Positions 16,230 through 25,965 of a stretch of 64,000 bases of DNA are shown here, piece by piece. How positions within the stretch are numbered: position 1 is the stretch's first letter; each line of letters starts with the position of its first letter. Source of the stretch: Tolypothrix tenuis PCC 7101 (GTDB taxonomy: Bacteria; Cyanobacteriota; Cyanobacteriia; Cyanobacteriales; Nostocaceae); assembly GCF_002368295.1 (NCBI RefSeq), contig NZ_AP018248.1:4154767-4218766 (forward strand), given 5' to 3'. Under the pieces are notes generated by a model, which saw only the letters and a list, made by a program, of their open reading frames with translations, did no database searches and was not told the DNA's origin. A program made the position numbers and the translations under genes.

Positions 16230-18737
16230 ATGCAAGCAATGATTACGAGCTTAGTTTTGGTTAATCGCCTATTGACAAGCAGTGCCATATTGCTGCCATT
16301 AGGAATGATTTTTCTAGGAAACAACTTTGCTAATGCTCAGGTGATATCTGATGATACTACTAATACTTTTGTTAAGCCAATTGGAAATAATTTTACTATT
16401 CTTAATGGTATAGAAAAGGGTAATAATTTATTTCATAGTTTTAGTAACTTTTCAGTTCCTGCAGGCGGTTCAGCAACTTTTGATTTAACAAATACACCAA
16501 ATATTACTAATATATTTAGTCGAGTGACTGGTGGAAATGCTTCTGATATTAATGGATTAATTAGCACCCTCAATAATCATAACCCCGTCAGTTTATTTTT
16601 AATCAATCCGGCGGGAATTGTATTTGGTAAAGATGCGGCATTGAATATTGGTGGTTCATTTGTTGGTACAACAGCCAATAGTATTAAATTTGCTGATGGC
16701 ACAGAATTTAGCGCTGTTAAACCAAATACAACTCCTTTACTGACTATGAGTGTACCTGTAGGTTTACAGATGGGCAGTAATCCCGGTACAATTTCTGTTC
16801 AGAACACGGGACATCTTTTGACATTTCTAATTCATCCTTTAATTTCTTCTCCAAATACTAGTAATAATCCTGTAGGGTTAAGTGTTAAGACTAATAATAA
16901 TTTGGCATTAGTAGGGGGAAATATCACTTTAGATGGTGGCGTATTAAATGCACCTTCTGGACATATTGAACTCAGTAGCGCTATTAATGGTACAGTGAAT
17001 CTCAACACGTCAACTGCTAATTGGAGTTTTGATTATAGTAATCTGCAGCAATTTGGTAATATTCAGCTTTCGCATCAATCCCTAGCTGATGCTAGTGGTA
17101 ATCCTGCAGGTTCGATTCACTTTCAAGGTCGAAATATTACTTTAAATGACGCTTCTGCTGCCTTATTAATTAATCAAGGAAGTGGTAATGCTGGCGATAT
17201 TAGCGTTAATGCTAGTGAATCGTTAATACTGCAGGGAAGCGGTACTATTGGATTTCCTCAAACTCTGTTGCGTGCTGATAACTTTGGTGATGGTGGCGGC
17301 GGTAATATCGTGGTTTCTGCTGCAAAACTATTGCTGCAGGATGGTGGTTCTCTTCATGGAATTAATTTTGGTGCAGGCTCAGGAAGTAATATATTTGTAG
17401 ATATTAAAGATTTGCTTCAGCTTGAGGGAGTATCGCCGGTTAGCGGATTTGCTAGTTCTTTGAACACAATTACTAGAGGTTCTGGGAAAAGTGGTGATAT
17501 TGGAGTTGTTACCAAAAGATTACAGGTTTTAAATGGTGCTGTAATTGGCAATTCTCCTTGGGGAAATGGTTTAGGCGGAAATACTACGATTAGTGCCAGC
17601 GATTCCATTGAAATTAGCGGCGAAAATCCCAAAAATTTAGCTGAAAGCGTCATAGTTGTTGGTACATTCAGCCAAGCAAACGCTGGTCATTTAACTATTA
17701 ATACTCCCAAACTTAAGTTGCGAGATGGAGGGGGTATAGTTAACTCAACTGTAAATAGCGGCAATGCCGGAGATTTAACTATCAATGTTTCAGACACTAT
17801 TGAAGTTAGTGGCGTAGGAAGTATTTCCGGTCTTCCAAGCCGCATAGGTGCTAGGGCAGAATTGCTTGCACCACCCATTCGGCAACTATTTGGCTTACCA
17901 GATGTCATTACAGGTAATACAGGCACTCTGACTATCAATACCCAAAACTTGCAGATTACCGATGGTGCAATTGTCGGCGTTGATCATCAAGGTGTTGGCA
18001 ATGCCGGAAAACTAGAAATCAATGCAGGTTCAATCCGGCTTAATAATGGTGGTAGCTTGACAGCAGAAACTTTTCAAGGTGCAGGCGGTAATATTTTTAT
18101 TCAGTCAAATGACTTGATTATGCGTCATGGTAGTTCAATTGTGACGAATGCAGGTGGTATTGGCAATGGTGGCAATATGACCATTAATTCTGCTGTGATT
18201 CTCGGCTTAGAAAATAGCGATATCGTTGCTAATGCAATCAAAGGTAATGGTGGTAATATCAACATTACAACTCAAGCCATTTTTGGACTGCAATATCGTC
18301 CTCAACTGACCACAGAAAATGACATTACAGCCAGTTCTCAATTTGGCATTAACGGTACGGTTGATATTAACAATTTTGGTGTTGACCCCAATTCAGGCTT
18401 AGTTGAACTGCCCGCAAATGTTACCGACCCATCCCAGCAAATTGCTACAGGGTGTTCTGCAAATACTGGTAGTAGTTTTGTCGCCACGGGAAGGGGTGGA
18501 ATACCACAAAATCCCTCTCAGGAAGTGAGGAGCGATCGCACTTGGTCTGATATTCGTGATATCTCTGCATATAGGAACATCGGTGAGGGAATTACTCACA
18601 CACCCAAATCACCAACAGTTTTAATCGCAGCTACATCTTGGCATCGTAATGCTCAAGGCAAAATCGAGCTAGTTGCTCATCAATCTCCTACTCAAATGCA
18701 ATCATCATTAACCTGTGCTGCACTTCCTAACATTTAA
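16230..18737 (+). CDS. TpsA exoprotein 2, filamentous haemagglutinin N-terminal domain
   Basis: 835 residues with the same plan as its neighbours: signal peptide ending NFANAQ, TPS domain with NNLFHSFSNFSVPAGG and NPAGIVFGKDAAL, beta-helix body with repeated GNAG and GGNI turns, and a C-terminal QIATGCSANTGSSFVATGRGG...LTCAA. ATG 16230 is preceded immediately by GAAGG, so ATG 16239 (MITSLVLVNRLL), at 9 nt from that site, is an equally good start. Its last about 200 bp nearly equal those of TpsA 1, while its beginning resembles TpsA 3. That mosaic suggests tandem duplication with gene conversion. Confidence 0.88.
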   Translation: MQAMITSLVLVNRLLTSSAILLPLGMIFLGNNFANAQVISDDTTNTFVKPIGNNFTILNGIEKGNNLFHSFSNFSVPAGGSATFDLTNTPNITNIFSRVTGGNASDINGLISTLNNHNPVSLFLINPAGIVFGKDAALNIGGSFVGTTANSIKFADGTEFSAVKPNTTPLLTMSVPVGLQMGSNPGTISVQNTGHLLTFLIHPLISSPNTSNNPVGLSVKTNNNLALVGGNITLDGGVLNAPSGHIELSSAINGTVNLNTSTANWSFDYSNLQQFGNIQLSHQSLADASGNPAGSIHFQGRNITLNDASAALLINQGSGNAGDISVNASESLILQGSGTIGFPQTLLRADNFGDGGGGNIVVSAAKLLLQDGGSLHGINFGAGSGSNIFVDIKDLLQLEGVSPVSGFASSLNTITRGSGKSGDIGVVTKRLQVLNGAVIGNSPWGNGLGGNTTISASDSIEISGENPKNLAESVIVVGTFSQANAGHLTINTPKLKLRDGGGIVNSTVNSGNAGDLTINVSDTIEVSGVGSISGLPSRIGARAELLAPPIRQLFGLPDVITGNTGTLTINTQNLQITDGAIVGVDHQGVGNAGKLEINAGSIRLNNGGSLTAETFQGAGGNIFIQSNDLIMRHGSSIVTNAGGIGNGGNMTINSAVILGLENSDIVANAIKGNGGNINITTQAIFGLQYRPQLTTENDITASSQFGINGTVDINNFGVDPNSGLVELPANVTDPSQQIATGCSANTGSSFVATGRGGIPQNPSQEVRSDRTWSDIRDISAYRNIGEGITHTPKSPTVLIAATSWHRNAQGKIELVAHQSPTQMQSSLTCAALPNI

Positions 18738-18824
18738 TTTTCCCAACATACTAGTTCTTAATCATTAGTGTTCAGAACAATATCGATTGGGGAATATTAA
18801 ATACATATAAGCGTAAATTGAAAA
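18738..18824 (+). repeat. Conserved TpsA spacer block, copy 2
   Basis: Matches 16137-16229 over most of its length, including GTTCAGAACAATA and TTGGGGAATATTAAAT. Confidence 0.7.
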
Positions 18825-21572
18825 ATGCAAGCGATGTTTACGAGCTTAAGTTTGGTTAATCGTCTATTTACAAGAAGTATCATATTGCTGCCATTAGGAA
18901 TTATTTTTTTAGTAAATAACTTTGCTCATGCTCAGGTGACATCTGATGTTAGTACTAATACAATTGTCAATCAAAGTGGCAAAGATTTTACTATTCTTAA
19001 TGGTACAGAAAAAGGTAATAATTTATTTCATAGTTTTAGTAATTTCTCAGTTCCTACAGGTGGTTCAGCAACTTTTGATTTAACTAATACGCCAAATATT
19101 ACTAATATATTTAGTCGAGTTACAGGTGGTAATGTTTCTAAGATTGATGGATTAATTCGCACCTTCAATAGCAATAACCCAGTTAGTTTATTTTTGATGA
19201 ATCCTAATGGTATTGTATTCGGGCCAAATGCCAGCCTGAATATTAGTGGTTCGTTTGTTGGGACTACAGCCAATAGTATTAAGTTTGCCGATGGGACAGA
19301 ATTTAGTGCTATTGATACCACCACAAAACCTCTATTAACAATGAGCATACCTGTGGGGCTACAACTGGGAAGCAATGCTGGAGCGATAAAAGTCCAGGGA
19401 ATACCAGCAAATAATATCTTTTTCCGTCCTTTGCAAATATTTAAAGCTCAAACAGTTGCATTGGTTGGTAGCGAGATTGACATTAATTCCGCCAGTTTCA
19501 GCAATCCGGACGGAAGAGTTGAATTATGGGCTTTACGGAATGCTGAAGTTGGGTTGAGCAATCAAGCTAAATTGCAATTGACTAGCCCTATTTCTGCCGA
19601 TTGGGGAACAGTTACACTCAGCCAATCTTCCCTTGTGGATACCACTGGGTTGAATGGAGGAGCAATTAACATCCGTGGACGAGGTTTAACACTCAAGGAT
19701 GGTTCAACAATTTCTTCCGGTACGGGGAAATTTGGTCAAGGAGAGGGTATAAATGTCAAAATCACAGAATTTGTAGATTTGTTGGGACTTTCTAGCTCAG
19801 AGAATTACGATTTACCTGGATTATCTACTAGTCCATTGGAAAGTGGGGCAAAGGCAGGAGATATTACAATAGAGACCGAGCGTTTGCGGATTGCGAATGG
19901 AGCTTGGTTGCAGTCCCTCTGCAATGTCTTAGCTCTCGATCCTTTGACTGCCACTTTTACTTTTAAAACAATTAACGATGCTAGCACTGGAAATATTAAT
20001 ATTTATGCCAAGGATGTGGAAGTGAATGGATACAATCCATTTGTCAATCCTGACTTTGGTATTGCTTTGTTTCGTCCTAGTGCTATTACCACCTTGGTTA
20101 ATGGTGGTAATAGGAATAATAGTGGCAATATCACCATTGAAGCTGATCGAGTCCGCTTGCTGAATGGAGGTAGGATAAGCACCGATTTACTCGGTTTTGG
20201 ATTAATTACCACCGGAAAGTCTGGCGATATCTCAATTAAATCTGCTGAGAGTTTGGAAATTTCTGGAGTAACACCTAGTGGACTTAATGGTGCTGTTATC
20301 AGTTCGATTCAACCTTTTGCAGATGGTCAAGGTGGTAGTATTTCTATCAATACTGGGCGTTTGGCTTTGTCCAATGGTGGAACTATCTCTAGTGCTTTAT
20401 CAGGAAGTGGCAAGGCTGGGAATATTGCAATTCAGGCAAATAATGTAGAAGTCAGCGACCCGGTAATCGATAGTATTAGTTTTACAGTGAGTGGTATCAA
20501 CGTTGCAGTAGCTAAGAATGCGATCGGTCAGAGTGGAAATATTCAGCTAACAGCAGACAGCTTACGTGTGTTCAATGGTGGACAGATTACTTCCTCCAGC
20601 CAGGGTCAGGGAAATGCTGGTAGTGTTAACCTACAAGTGAAAAATGTTGACGTACAAGGAACTTCGCAAAACTTAGTTAATGGTAGCTATCTCAACAGTG
20701 CGATCGCTGCTTCTTCTGATAATAGCTTTGCTGCGGGGTCTGTAAATATCACATCAGATACAGTGCGTGTCAGGGATAATGCGGAAATTACTGTGAGTAA
20801 TACAAGCAGTGGCGATGCAGGCAACCTAAATATTACTGCTAATAACATCTTCCTCGACAATGGCGCAAATCTGCGTTCTGAGGTCAATGGTGGTGGTCAA
20901 GGTAACATCTACCTTAATGCCAATGATGTACTGCTATTACGGCATAATAGCAGCATCATTACTAATGCCCTTGGGGCTTCCACAGGTGGCAACATTAATA
21001 TCAATGTGGGGTCGATTGTCGCTGTGCCAAAAGAAAACAGCGATATTTCGGCTAATGCTGTACTAGGAAGCGGTGGTAATATCCAAATCACCACTCAAGG
21101 CATTTTTGGGTTGCAATTTCAAAACCAACTTACGCCTAATAGTGACATCACTGCCAGTTCGCAATTTGGTTTAAGCGGCACAGTTCAAGTTAATACTATC
21201 GGTGTTGACCCCAACTCAGGTTTAGTGGAATTACCTACGAATATTACTGACCCATCGCAGCAAATAGCTACAGGGTGTGGAGGTAATCAGGGGAGTAGTT
21301 TTGTAGCTACAGGAAGGGGTGGAATACCACAAAATCCTATGCAGGAAGTGAGAAGCGATCGCACTTGGTCTGATACTCGTGACATCTCTGCATTCCACAC
21401 CACAAAACCAGCACAAGCCCAAATATCTCAACCATCAAAGCCTCTTGTGCAGGCTACATCTTGGCATCGTCGTGCTGATGGCAAAATCGAAATAGTTGCC
21501 CCTCAAACTGCTAATGTACAACCATCTCTAACTTGTGCTGCTGTTCGGGATGTTCAGTTGCTTAACTTTTAG
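18825..21572 (+). CDS. TpsA exoprotein 3, filamentous haemagglutinin N-terminal domain
   Basis: 915 residues. Signal peptide (MQAMFTSLSLVNRLFTRS...NFAHAQ), TPS domain with NNLFHSFSNFSVPTGG and NPNGIVFGPNASL, long beta-helix body, and a C-terminal part QIATGCGGNQGSSFVATGRGGIPQNP...LTCAAV. The very end, RDVQLLNF, differs from the other copies. A second FVATGRGG...LTCAA block follows 40 nt later in non-coding sequence (21613-21879), so this gene has an extra terminal module or the remains of a fifth gene behind it. Codon use looks like its neighbours. Confidence 0.88.
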   Translation: MQAMFTSLSLVNRLFTRSIILLPLGIIFLVNNFAHAQVTSDVSTNTIVNQSGKDFTILNGTEKGNNLFHSFSNFSVPTGGSATFDLTNTPNITNIFSRVTGGNVSKIDGLIRTFNSNNPVSLFLMNPNGIVFGPNASLNISGSFVGTTANSIKFADGTEFSAIDTTTKPLLTMSIPVGLQLGSNAGAIKVQGIPANNIFFRPLQIFKAQTVALVGSEIDINSASFSNPDGRVELWALRNAEVGLSNQAKLQLTSPISADWGTVTLSQSSLVDTTGLNGGAINIRGRGLTLKDGSTISSGTGKFGQGEGINVKITEFVDLLGLSSSENYDLPGLSTSPLESGAKAGDITIETERLRIANGAWLQSLCNVLALDPLTATFTFKTINDASTGNINIYAKDVEVNGYNPFVNPDFGIALFRPSAITTLVNGGNRNNSGNITIEADRVRLLNGGRISTDLLGFGLITTGKSGDISIKSAESLEISGVTPSGLNGAVISSIQPFADGQGGSISINTGRLALSNGGTISSALSGSGKAGNIAIQANNVEVSDPVIDSISFTVSGINVAVAKNAIGQSGNIQLTADSLRVFNGGQITSSSQGQGNAGSVNLQVKNVDVQGTSQNLVNGSYLNSAIAASSDNSFAAGSVNITSDTVRVRDNAEITVSNTSSGDAGNLNITANNIFLDNGANLRSEVNGGGQGNIYLNANDVLLLRHNSSIITNALGASTGGNININVGSIVAVPKENSDISANAVLGSGGNIQITTQGIFGLQFQNQLTPNSDITASSQFGLSGTVQVNTIGVDPNSGLVELPTNITDPSQQIATGCGGNQGSSFVATGRGGIPQNPMQEVRSDRTWSDTRDISAFHTTKPAQAQISQPSKPLVQATSWHRRADGKIEIVAPQTANVQPSLTCAAVRDVQLLNF

Positions 21573-21612
21573 GAATTGCTCACAGAGATATTCTTTGTGC
21601 GTAACCCATTGT

Positions 21613-21879
21613 TTTGTAGCTACAGGAAGAGGTGGAATCCCACAAAATCCGATGCAAGAAGTGAGAAGCAATCGCACTTGGTCAGACATCCGCAATCTGA
21701 CTGCATTCCACACCACACAACCAGTACAAGCCCAAATACCGAAAACACCACAAGTGCTTGTCCAAGCTACATCTTGGCATCGTAACGCCAAAGGCAAAAT
21801 TGAGTTAGTTGCAAGTCAATCTCCGATTGCGGGACAACCACCATTAACTTGTGCAGCGATTCCCTTAAGCAAACTATAA
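21613..21879 (+). pseudogene. Orphan 3' end of a TpsA gene
   Basis: About 88 codons, from FVATGRGGIPQNP through SWHRNAKGKIELVA to LTCAAIPLSKL, copying the C-terminal module found at the end of every TpsA here. No signal peptide or TPS domain precedes it. A frame open from 21535 would translate it with an unrelated N-terminus, but I see no ribosome-binding site. It is most simply the remnant of a fifth TpsA lost by deletion between tandem copies. Confidence 0.75.
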
Positions 21880-21964
21880 CAAATCCCACTCTGAGGAAAG
21901 CAAGTTATCGACTATACCATTTTGGGAATTCTAACTCAAGTTAGTTTAAAGGATAATTCAAGGT

Positions 21965-24880
21965 ATGAGAGCGATCGCTTATTTATCTACATTCACAATT
22001 GGGTTATGCACTGCTGCATTTTCCCAGACTGCGATCGCTCAGGTGACATCTGATGCTACCACCAACACTATTGTCACTCCTTCAGGCAATAATTTTACAA
22101 TTACTGACGGCACTGCCAAAGGTAATAATTTATTTCATAGTTTCAGCAATTTCTCAGTCTCTCCTGGTGGTTCAGCAACTTTTGATTTAGTCAATACACC
22201 CAATATTACCAACATCTTTAGTCGGGTAACTGGGGGAAATGTCTCCGAAATTAATGGATTAATTAGCACAATTAATAGCAATAATTCCGTCAATTTATTT
22301 TTAATGAATCCTAACGGAATTGTCTTTGGTAAAGATGCCGTTTTGAATATTAGCGGTTCATTTGTCGGAACTACTGCTAATAGTATTAAGTTTAGCGATG
22401 GTAGCGAATTTAGTGCTGTAAATATCACAACACCTGCATTATTAACTATTAGTGTACCCATTGGTTTGCAGATGGGTAGTTCGCCGGCAATTCAGGTTCA
22501 AGGTAAAGGCAATGATAGTATTGTCCCGACGAAGAACTTGGGGATAGTGACAAATCTGGGGAAAACAATTGCTTTAGTAGGGGGAGACATCAAATTTACA
22601 GGTGGTGTCATCACTGCACCTGTAGGTCGAATAGAAATAGGTGCAGTCACCAGTGGTATAGTGAGTCTGATACCCTCACCCAGTGGATGGCAGTTAGGTT
22701 ATAGCCAAGTTACAGATTTTGGCGATATTGAATTTGCCCAGCGTTCTTCATTGTGGAATCCCTTTCCAGTGGGTAATCCATTTGGCGGTATTCAAGTAGT
22801 AGGTAGAGATATTCGCCTCGATCAATCGCAAATAGCAGCAGCAACAGCAGGCACATCACAGGGTGGTAATATTACGGTGCAAGCAGCGCGATCGCTTTCT
22901 TTGGGTGGAGTCAATGCTAATGCTTTTGCTCCCAGTGCTTGGATTGTCAATCAGGTAGCACAAGGAGCCACAGGAAAAGGCGGAAGCGTAAATATTCAAG
23001 CTGGGGATATAACTTTACAAGATGGTGCGGCAATTGAAACCTTCAGTCTAGGTAAAGGTGCAGCAGGTCAAGTGCAAGTACTAGCAGATACCATTACTGC
23101 TACGGGTGCAGTTGCCCTCAAATCTCCCTTAGCACCATCTGGTAGTAGCCCTAGCCGCATCGGTAGTCAAACCTATACTTTGGGAGATGGGGGAGATGTG
23201 AGCGTAGTTGCTCGTAAACTCACTCTCAAAGATGGTGGTTTAGTAGGAACCATCGTCTTTCCCGGTGCTACAGGAAAAGGCGGAAATATTTCTGTGGATG
23301 TTGCTGATGAGATTTATGCTACCGGAGTGAGTTCTATTAGCTTAACTTCTAGTGGTATAGATACTTACACATTCAGCAGTGGTAAGAGTGGTGATATCAA
23401 AATTTCCACAGACATCTTGAATCTGATTGATGGTGGAACCGTTTTTACTTTCACTTCTCGCTTGCAAGGAGTACCAGGAACAGGTAGTGGTAACACAGGT
23501 GATATTTCAGTTGTGGCACGCAAAGCTGTGAACATTGCGGGAACATCACCAATTTCACCCACTTTGATCAGCTTTTTAGGGACTTCTACAGCTGGTTCCG
23601 GTAATAGCGGCAATATTTTTGTAACTACAACTAACTTGTCAGTGGCAGATGGAGCTTCCTTGGGAACAAGTACGCTGCCGATTATTGGTAACTTTGGCGA
23701 TCCGAGCCAGTCCAATAATCTGGGAAATAGTGGCAATATTAGTTTAAATGTCACAGAGGGTATAACCGTCACTGGAATCAATAAGTTTACACTAGCTCCT
23801 AGCGGTATAGGAACTGTGACCTACGGTAATGGTCAAGCTGGTGATGTCACAATTCAAACTAATCAATTGCAAATACTTGATGGTGGAGCGCTTGCTAACG
23901 CCACCGCCAGTACTGGTAATGGAGGAGCGTTGACAATCCAGGCAAATGATATTTTAGTAGCAGGAAAAAATGTCCGTGCCTCTGTGATTGGAGCCAGCGC
24001 TGCTATTTTAAATGCAACTACCCGTAAGTTCTATAATCTCCCCGATGTACCCACAGGTAATATTGGTGTATTGAATATTAATACTAACAAGTTAACACTT
24101 CGCAATGGGGGTAATGTTAACGTCGCTCATGAAGGGACAGGTGACGCTGGACAGTTAAATATCCAAGCCAATCGGATCTTGTTGGATACTGGAAATATTA
24201 AGGCGACAACTGCCTCTGGACAAGGCGGTAACTTAAGATTCACGGTGGGAAATACGCTCTTGCTTCGCAATGGAAGTAAGATTACCGCCGAAGCTCGCAG
24301 TAATGGCAATGGTGGCAATATTACAATTAATGCACCAATCATTGTAGGTTTAGAAAACAGCGATATTATTGCCAATGCTGTTGATGGTAATGGCGGTAAT
24401 ATTCAAATTAACACCCAAGGCATCTTCGGACTAAAATATCGTTCCCAACTCACCCCTGAAAATGACATCACTGCCAGTTCTCAATTGGGTATTAATGGCA
24501 CAGTCAATATTAATAATTTCGGTGTTGATCCTAATTCTGGTTTAATCGAATTGCCAACGAATGTCACCGATTCATCTCAACAAATTACTAGTGGTTGTTC
24601 TGTAAATACTGGCAGTAGTTTTGTCTCTACAGGAAGAGGTGGTTTGCCACAAAATCCGACACAGGACTTGAGGAGCGATCGCCCTTGGATTGATTTGCGT
24701 GATATCTCTGCATTCCACAACACACAACCAGCACAAGTTCAAATTTTCCAACCTGCCAAGGTTCTTGTGCAAGCTACATCTTGGCATCGTAACGCCCAAG
24801 GTCAAATTGAGCTAGTCGCAGCACCATCTCCTAGCAATATACAACCACAATTAACTTGTGCAGCGCTTCCCCAGAGTTAA
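21965..24880 (+). CDS. TpsA exoprotein 4, filamentous haemagglutinin N-terminal domain
   Basis: 971 residues, the longest of the set. Signal peptide MRAIAYLSTFTIG...QTAIAQ, unlike those of copies 2 and 3. TPS domain with NNLFHSFSNFSVSPGG and NPNGIVFGKDAVL, beta-helix with GKGG and GNGGNI turns, and a C-terminus QITSGCSVNTGSSFVSTGRGG...LTCAALPQS. It begins 85 nt after the orphan TpsA end. AAAGGA is 13 nt before the ATG, rather far. A HIP1 octamer lies inside the signal-peptide codons. Expected to be exported by the TpsB at 11788-13554. Confidence 0.88.
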   Translation: MRAIAYLSTFTIGLCTAAFSQTAIAQVTSDATTNTIVTPSGNNFTITDGTAKGNNLFHSFSNFSVSPGGSATFDLVNTPNITNIFSRVTGGNVSEINGLISTINSNNSVNLFLMNPNGIVFGKDAVLNISGSFVGTTANSIKFSDGSEFSAVNITTPALLTISVPIGLQMGSSPAIQVQGKGNDSIVPTKNLGIVTNLGKTIALVGGDIKFTGGVITAPVGRIEIGAVTSGIVSLIPSPSGWQLGYSQVTDFGDIEFAQRSSLWNPFPVGNPFGGIQVVGRDIRLDQSQIAAATAGTSQGGNITVQAARSLSLGGVNANAFAPSAWIVNQVAQGATGKGGSVNIQAGDITLQDGAAIETFSLGKGAAGQVQVLADTITATGAVALKSPLAPSGSSPSRIGSQTYTLGDGGDVSVVARKLTLKDGGLVGTIVFPGATGKGGNISVDVADEIYATGVSSISLTSSGIDTYTFSSGKSGDIKISTDILNLIDGGTVFTFTSRLQGVPGTGSGNTGDISVVARKAVNIAGTSPISPTLISFLGTSTAGSGNSGNIFVTTTNLSVADGASLGTSTLPIIGNFGDPSQSNNLGNSGNISLNVTEGITVTGINKFTLAPSGIGTVTYGNGQAGDVTIQTNQLQILDGGALANATASTGNGGALTIQANDILVAGKNVRASVIGASAAILNATTRKFYNLPDVPTGNIGVLNINTNKLTLRNGGNVNVAHEGTGDAGQLNIQANRILLDTGNIKATTASGQGGNLRFTVGNTLLLRNGSKITAEARSNGNGGNITINAPIIVGLENSDIIANAVDGNGGNIQINTQGIFGLKYRSQLTPENDITASSQLGINGTVNINNFGVDPNSGLIELPTNVTDSSQQITSGCSVNTGSSFVSTGRGGLPQNPTQDLRSDRPWIDLRDISAFHNTQPAQVQIFQPAKVLVQATSWHRNAQGQIELVAAPSPSNIQPQLTCAALPQS

Positions 24881-24951
24881 TTTACGCAGTCAAAATAAAT
24901 AGCGATCGCCTCCCTGCCTTCGGCTGAGGAAGGGGAATTACGCGGAATTAG

Positions 24952-25809
24952 TTAAATTTGATGATAGTTAGTTAATTCAAAGCCGCTAGCTATCAATGCT
25001 TGGCGCACCTGCTGACTTAATAATGCTGCAAGTTCTACTTCGCCGGCTCCTGATGGGCCGTTTAGGGGTTCGCCTGGTTGAATGACTGCGGGATGGGAAT
25101 AAATCTCTACTAAGTCTGCTTGAATTTGCGGGATTAGACCTAGCAAGTATTCCTCACTCATATTTCCAGTTTGCAGCAATCCATAAACGCGATCGGCGTA
25201 TTTAATACCGTGTGAGTTGAGTAAATTTTCACCATAGCTGCGGAGTCTGCCAAATACTCCTGACCACACTAATTTATTCAATAGTCCAGCGCGGTCAAGC
25301 TTGAGTGTCATTGCTAGTTCTTCCGATGGCAAACGGATGACTCGAATATTAAATTCCTGGGCTAATTCCACCAAAATCCGCAATACTACGGGATGAGTAT
25401 GTAAATGTAAATGCCCATCTATATGAGAAAGAGTCAGCCCAGTGTCGCGGAATTTTGTTAACTGGGCGCGGATTTCTTGCCGCAATTCCTCACGAGCAGC
25501 AGAATGAAATTGATAGCGTAACCCAGCTTGAAAAGGACTCTCGGAGAAATTACCCCCAGAGTCTACCAAATGGGGAATTTGGGAGGGTGGGAGAGCAGAC
25601 TTACCGCACACCAGCACTAAATGCAAGCCTACGGCTAAATTAGGGTGATTACCTGCCCAAGCGATCGCATCTTCGGCAGCATCTCCAGTTACCATCAAAC
25701 TGGTACTAGTTAATACACCCTGTTCATAAGCTTGGATAATTGCTTGATTGACTCCACTAGAAAAGCCAAAGTCATCAGCATTAATAATTACATGGCGGGG
25801 GTTTGGCAT
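24952..25809 (-). CDS. hpnK: HpnK-like hopanoid deacetylase (ChbG/YdjC fold)
   Basis: 285 residues from ATG 25809 (MPNPRHVIINADDFGFS). ADDFG at 11-15 and HIDGHLHLHTHP supply the Asp and His metal ligands of the ChbG/YdjC carbohydrate deacetylases. In bacteria with hpnI-hpnK-hpnJ, HpnK removes the acetyl group from N-acetylglucosaminyl bacteriohopanetetrol before HpnJ acts. The frame runs upstream through a (TTACCAA) heptamer array as repeated ITHYQLP residues; that extension is not credible as protein. It lies 141 nt behind hpnJ with that array between. No hpnI is in the window. Confidence 0.85.
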   Translation of the reverse strand: MPNPRHVIINADDFGFSSGVNQAIIQAYEQGVLTSTSLMVTGDAAEDAIAWAGNHPNLAVGLHLVLVCGKSALPPSQIPHLVDSGGNFSESPFQAGLRYQFHSAAREELRQEIRAQLTKFRDTGLTLSHIDGHLHLHTHPVVLRILVELAQEFNIRVIRLPSEELAMTLKLDRAGLLNKLVWSGVFGRLRSYGENLLNSHGIKYADRVYGLLQTGNMSEEYLLGLIPQIQADLVEIYSHPAVIQPGEPLNGPSGAGEVELAALLSQQVRQALIASGFELTNYHQI

Positions 25810-25965
25810 TTGGTAATGGGTAATTGGTAATTGGTAATGGGTAATTGGTAATTGGTAATGGGTAATGGGTAATTGGTAATTGGTAATTTGTGTTTCTCCC
25901 TCATCCCCCTCATCCCCAGTCCCCAGTACCCAATCCCCAATCCCCAATCCCTACTCCCCAACCCC
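25808..25965. repeat. STRR arrays (TGGTAAT)n and (CCCCAGT/CCCCAAT)n
   Basis: About 11 TGGTAAT/GGGTAAT units (25808-25890), then CCCCATC, CCCCAGT and CCCCAAT units up to the hpnJ stop codon. The array begins right at the hpnK start codon and so may influence its translation. Confidence 0.85.

Noticed and set aside
14207..24805. Many minus-strand frames opposite the TpsA genes
   Set aside because: Shadows of the regular Gly/Asn codon pattern of the beta-helix genes.
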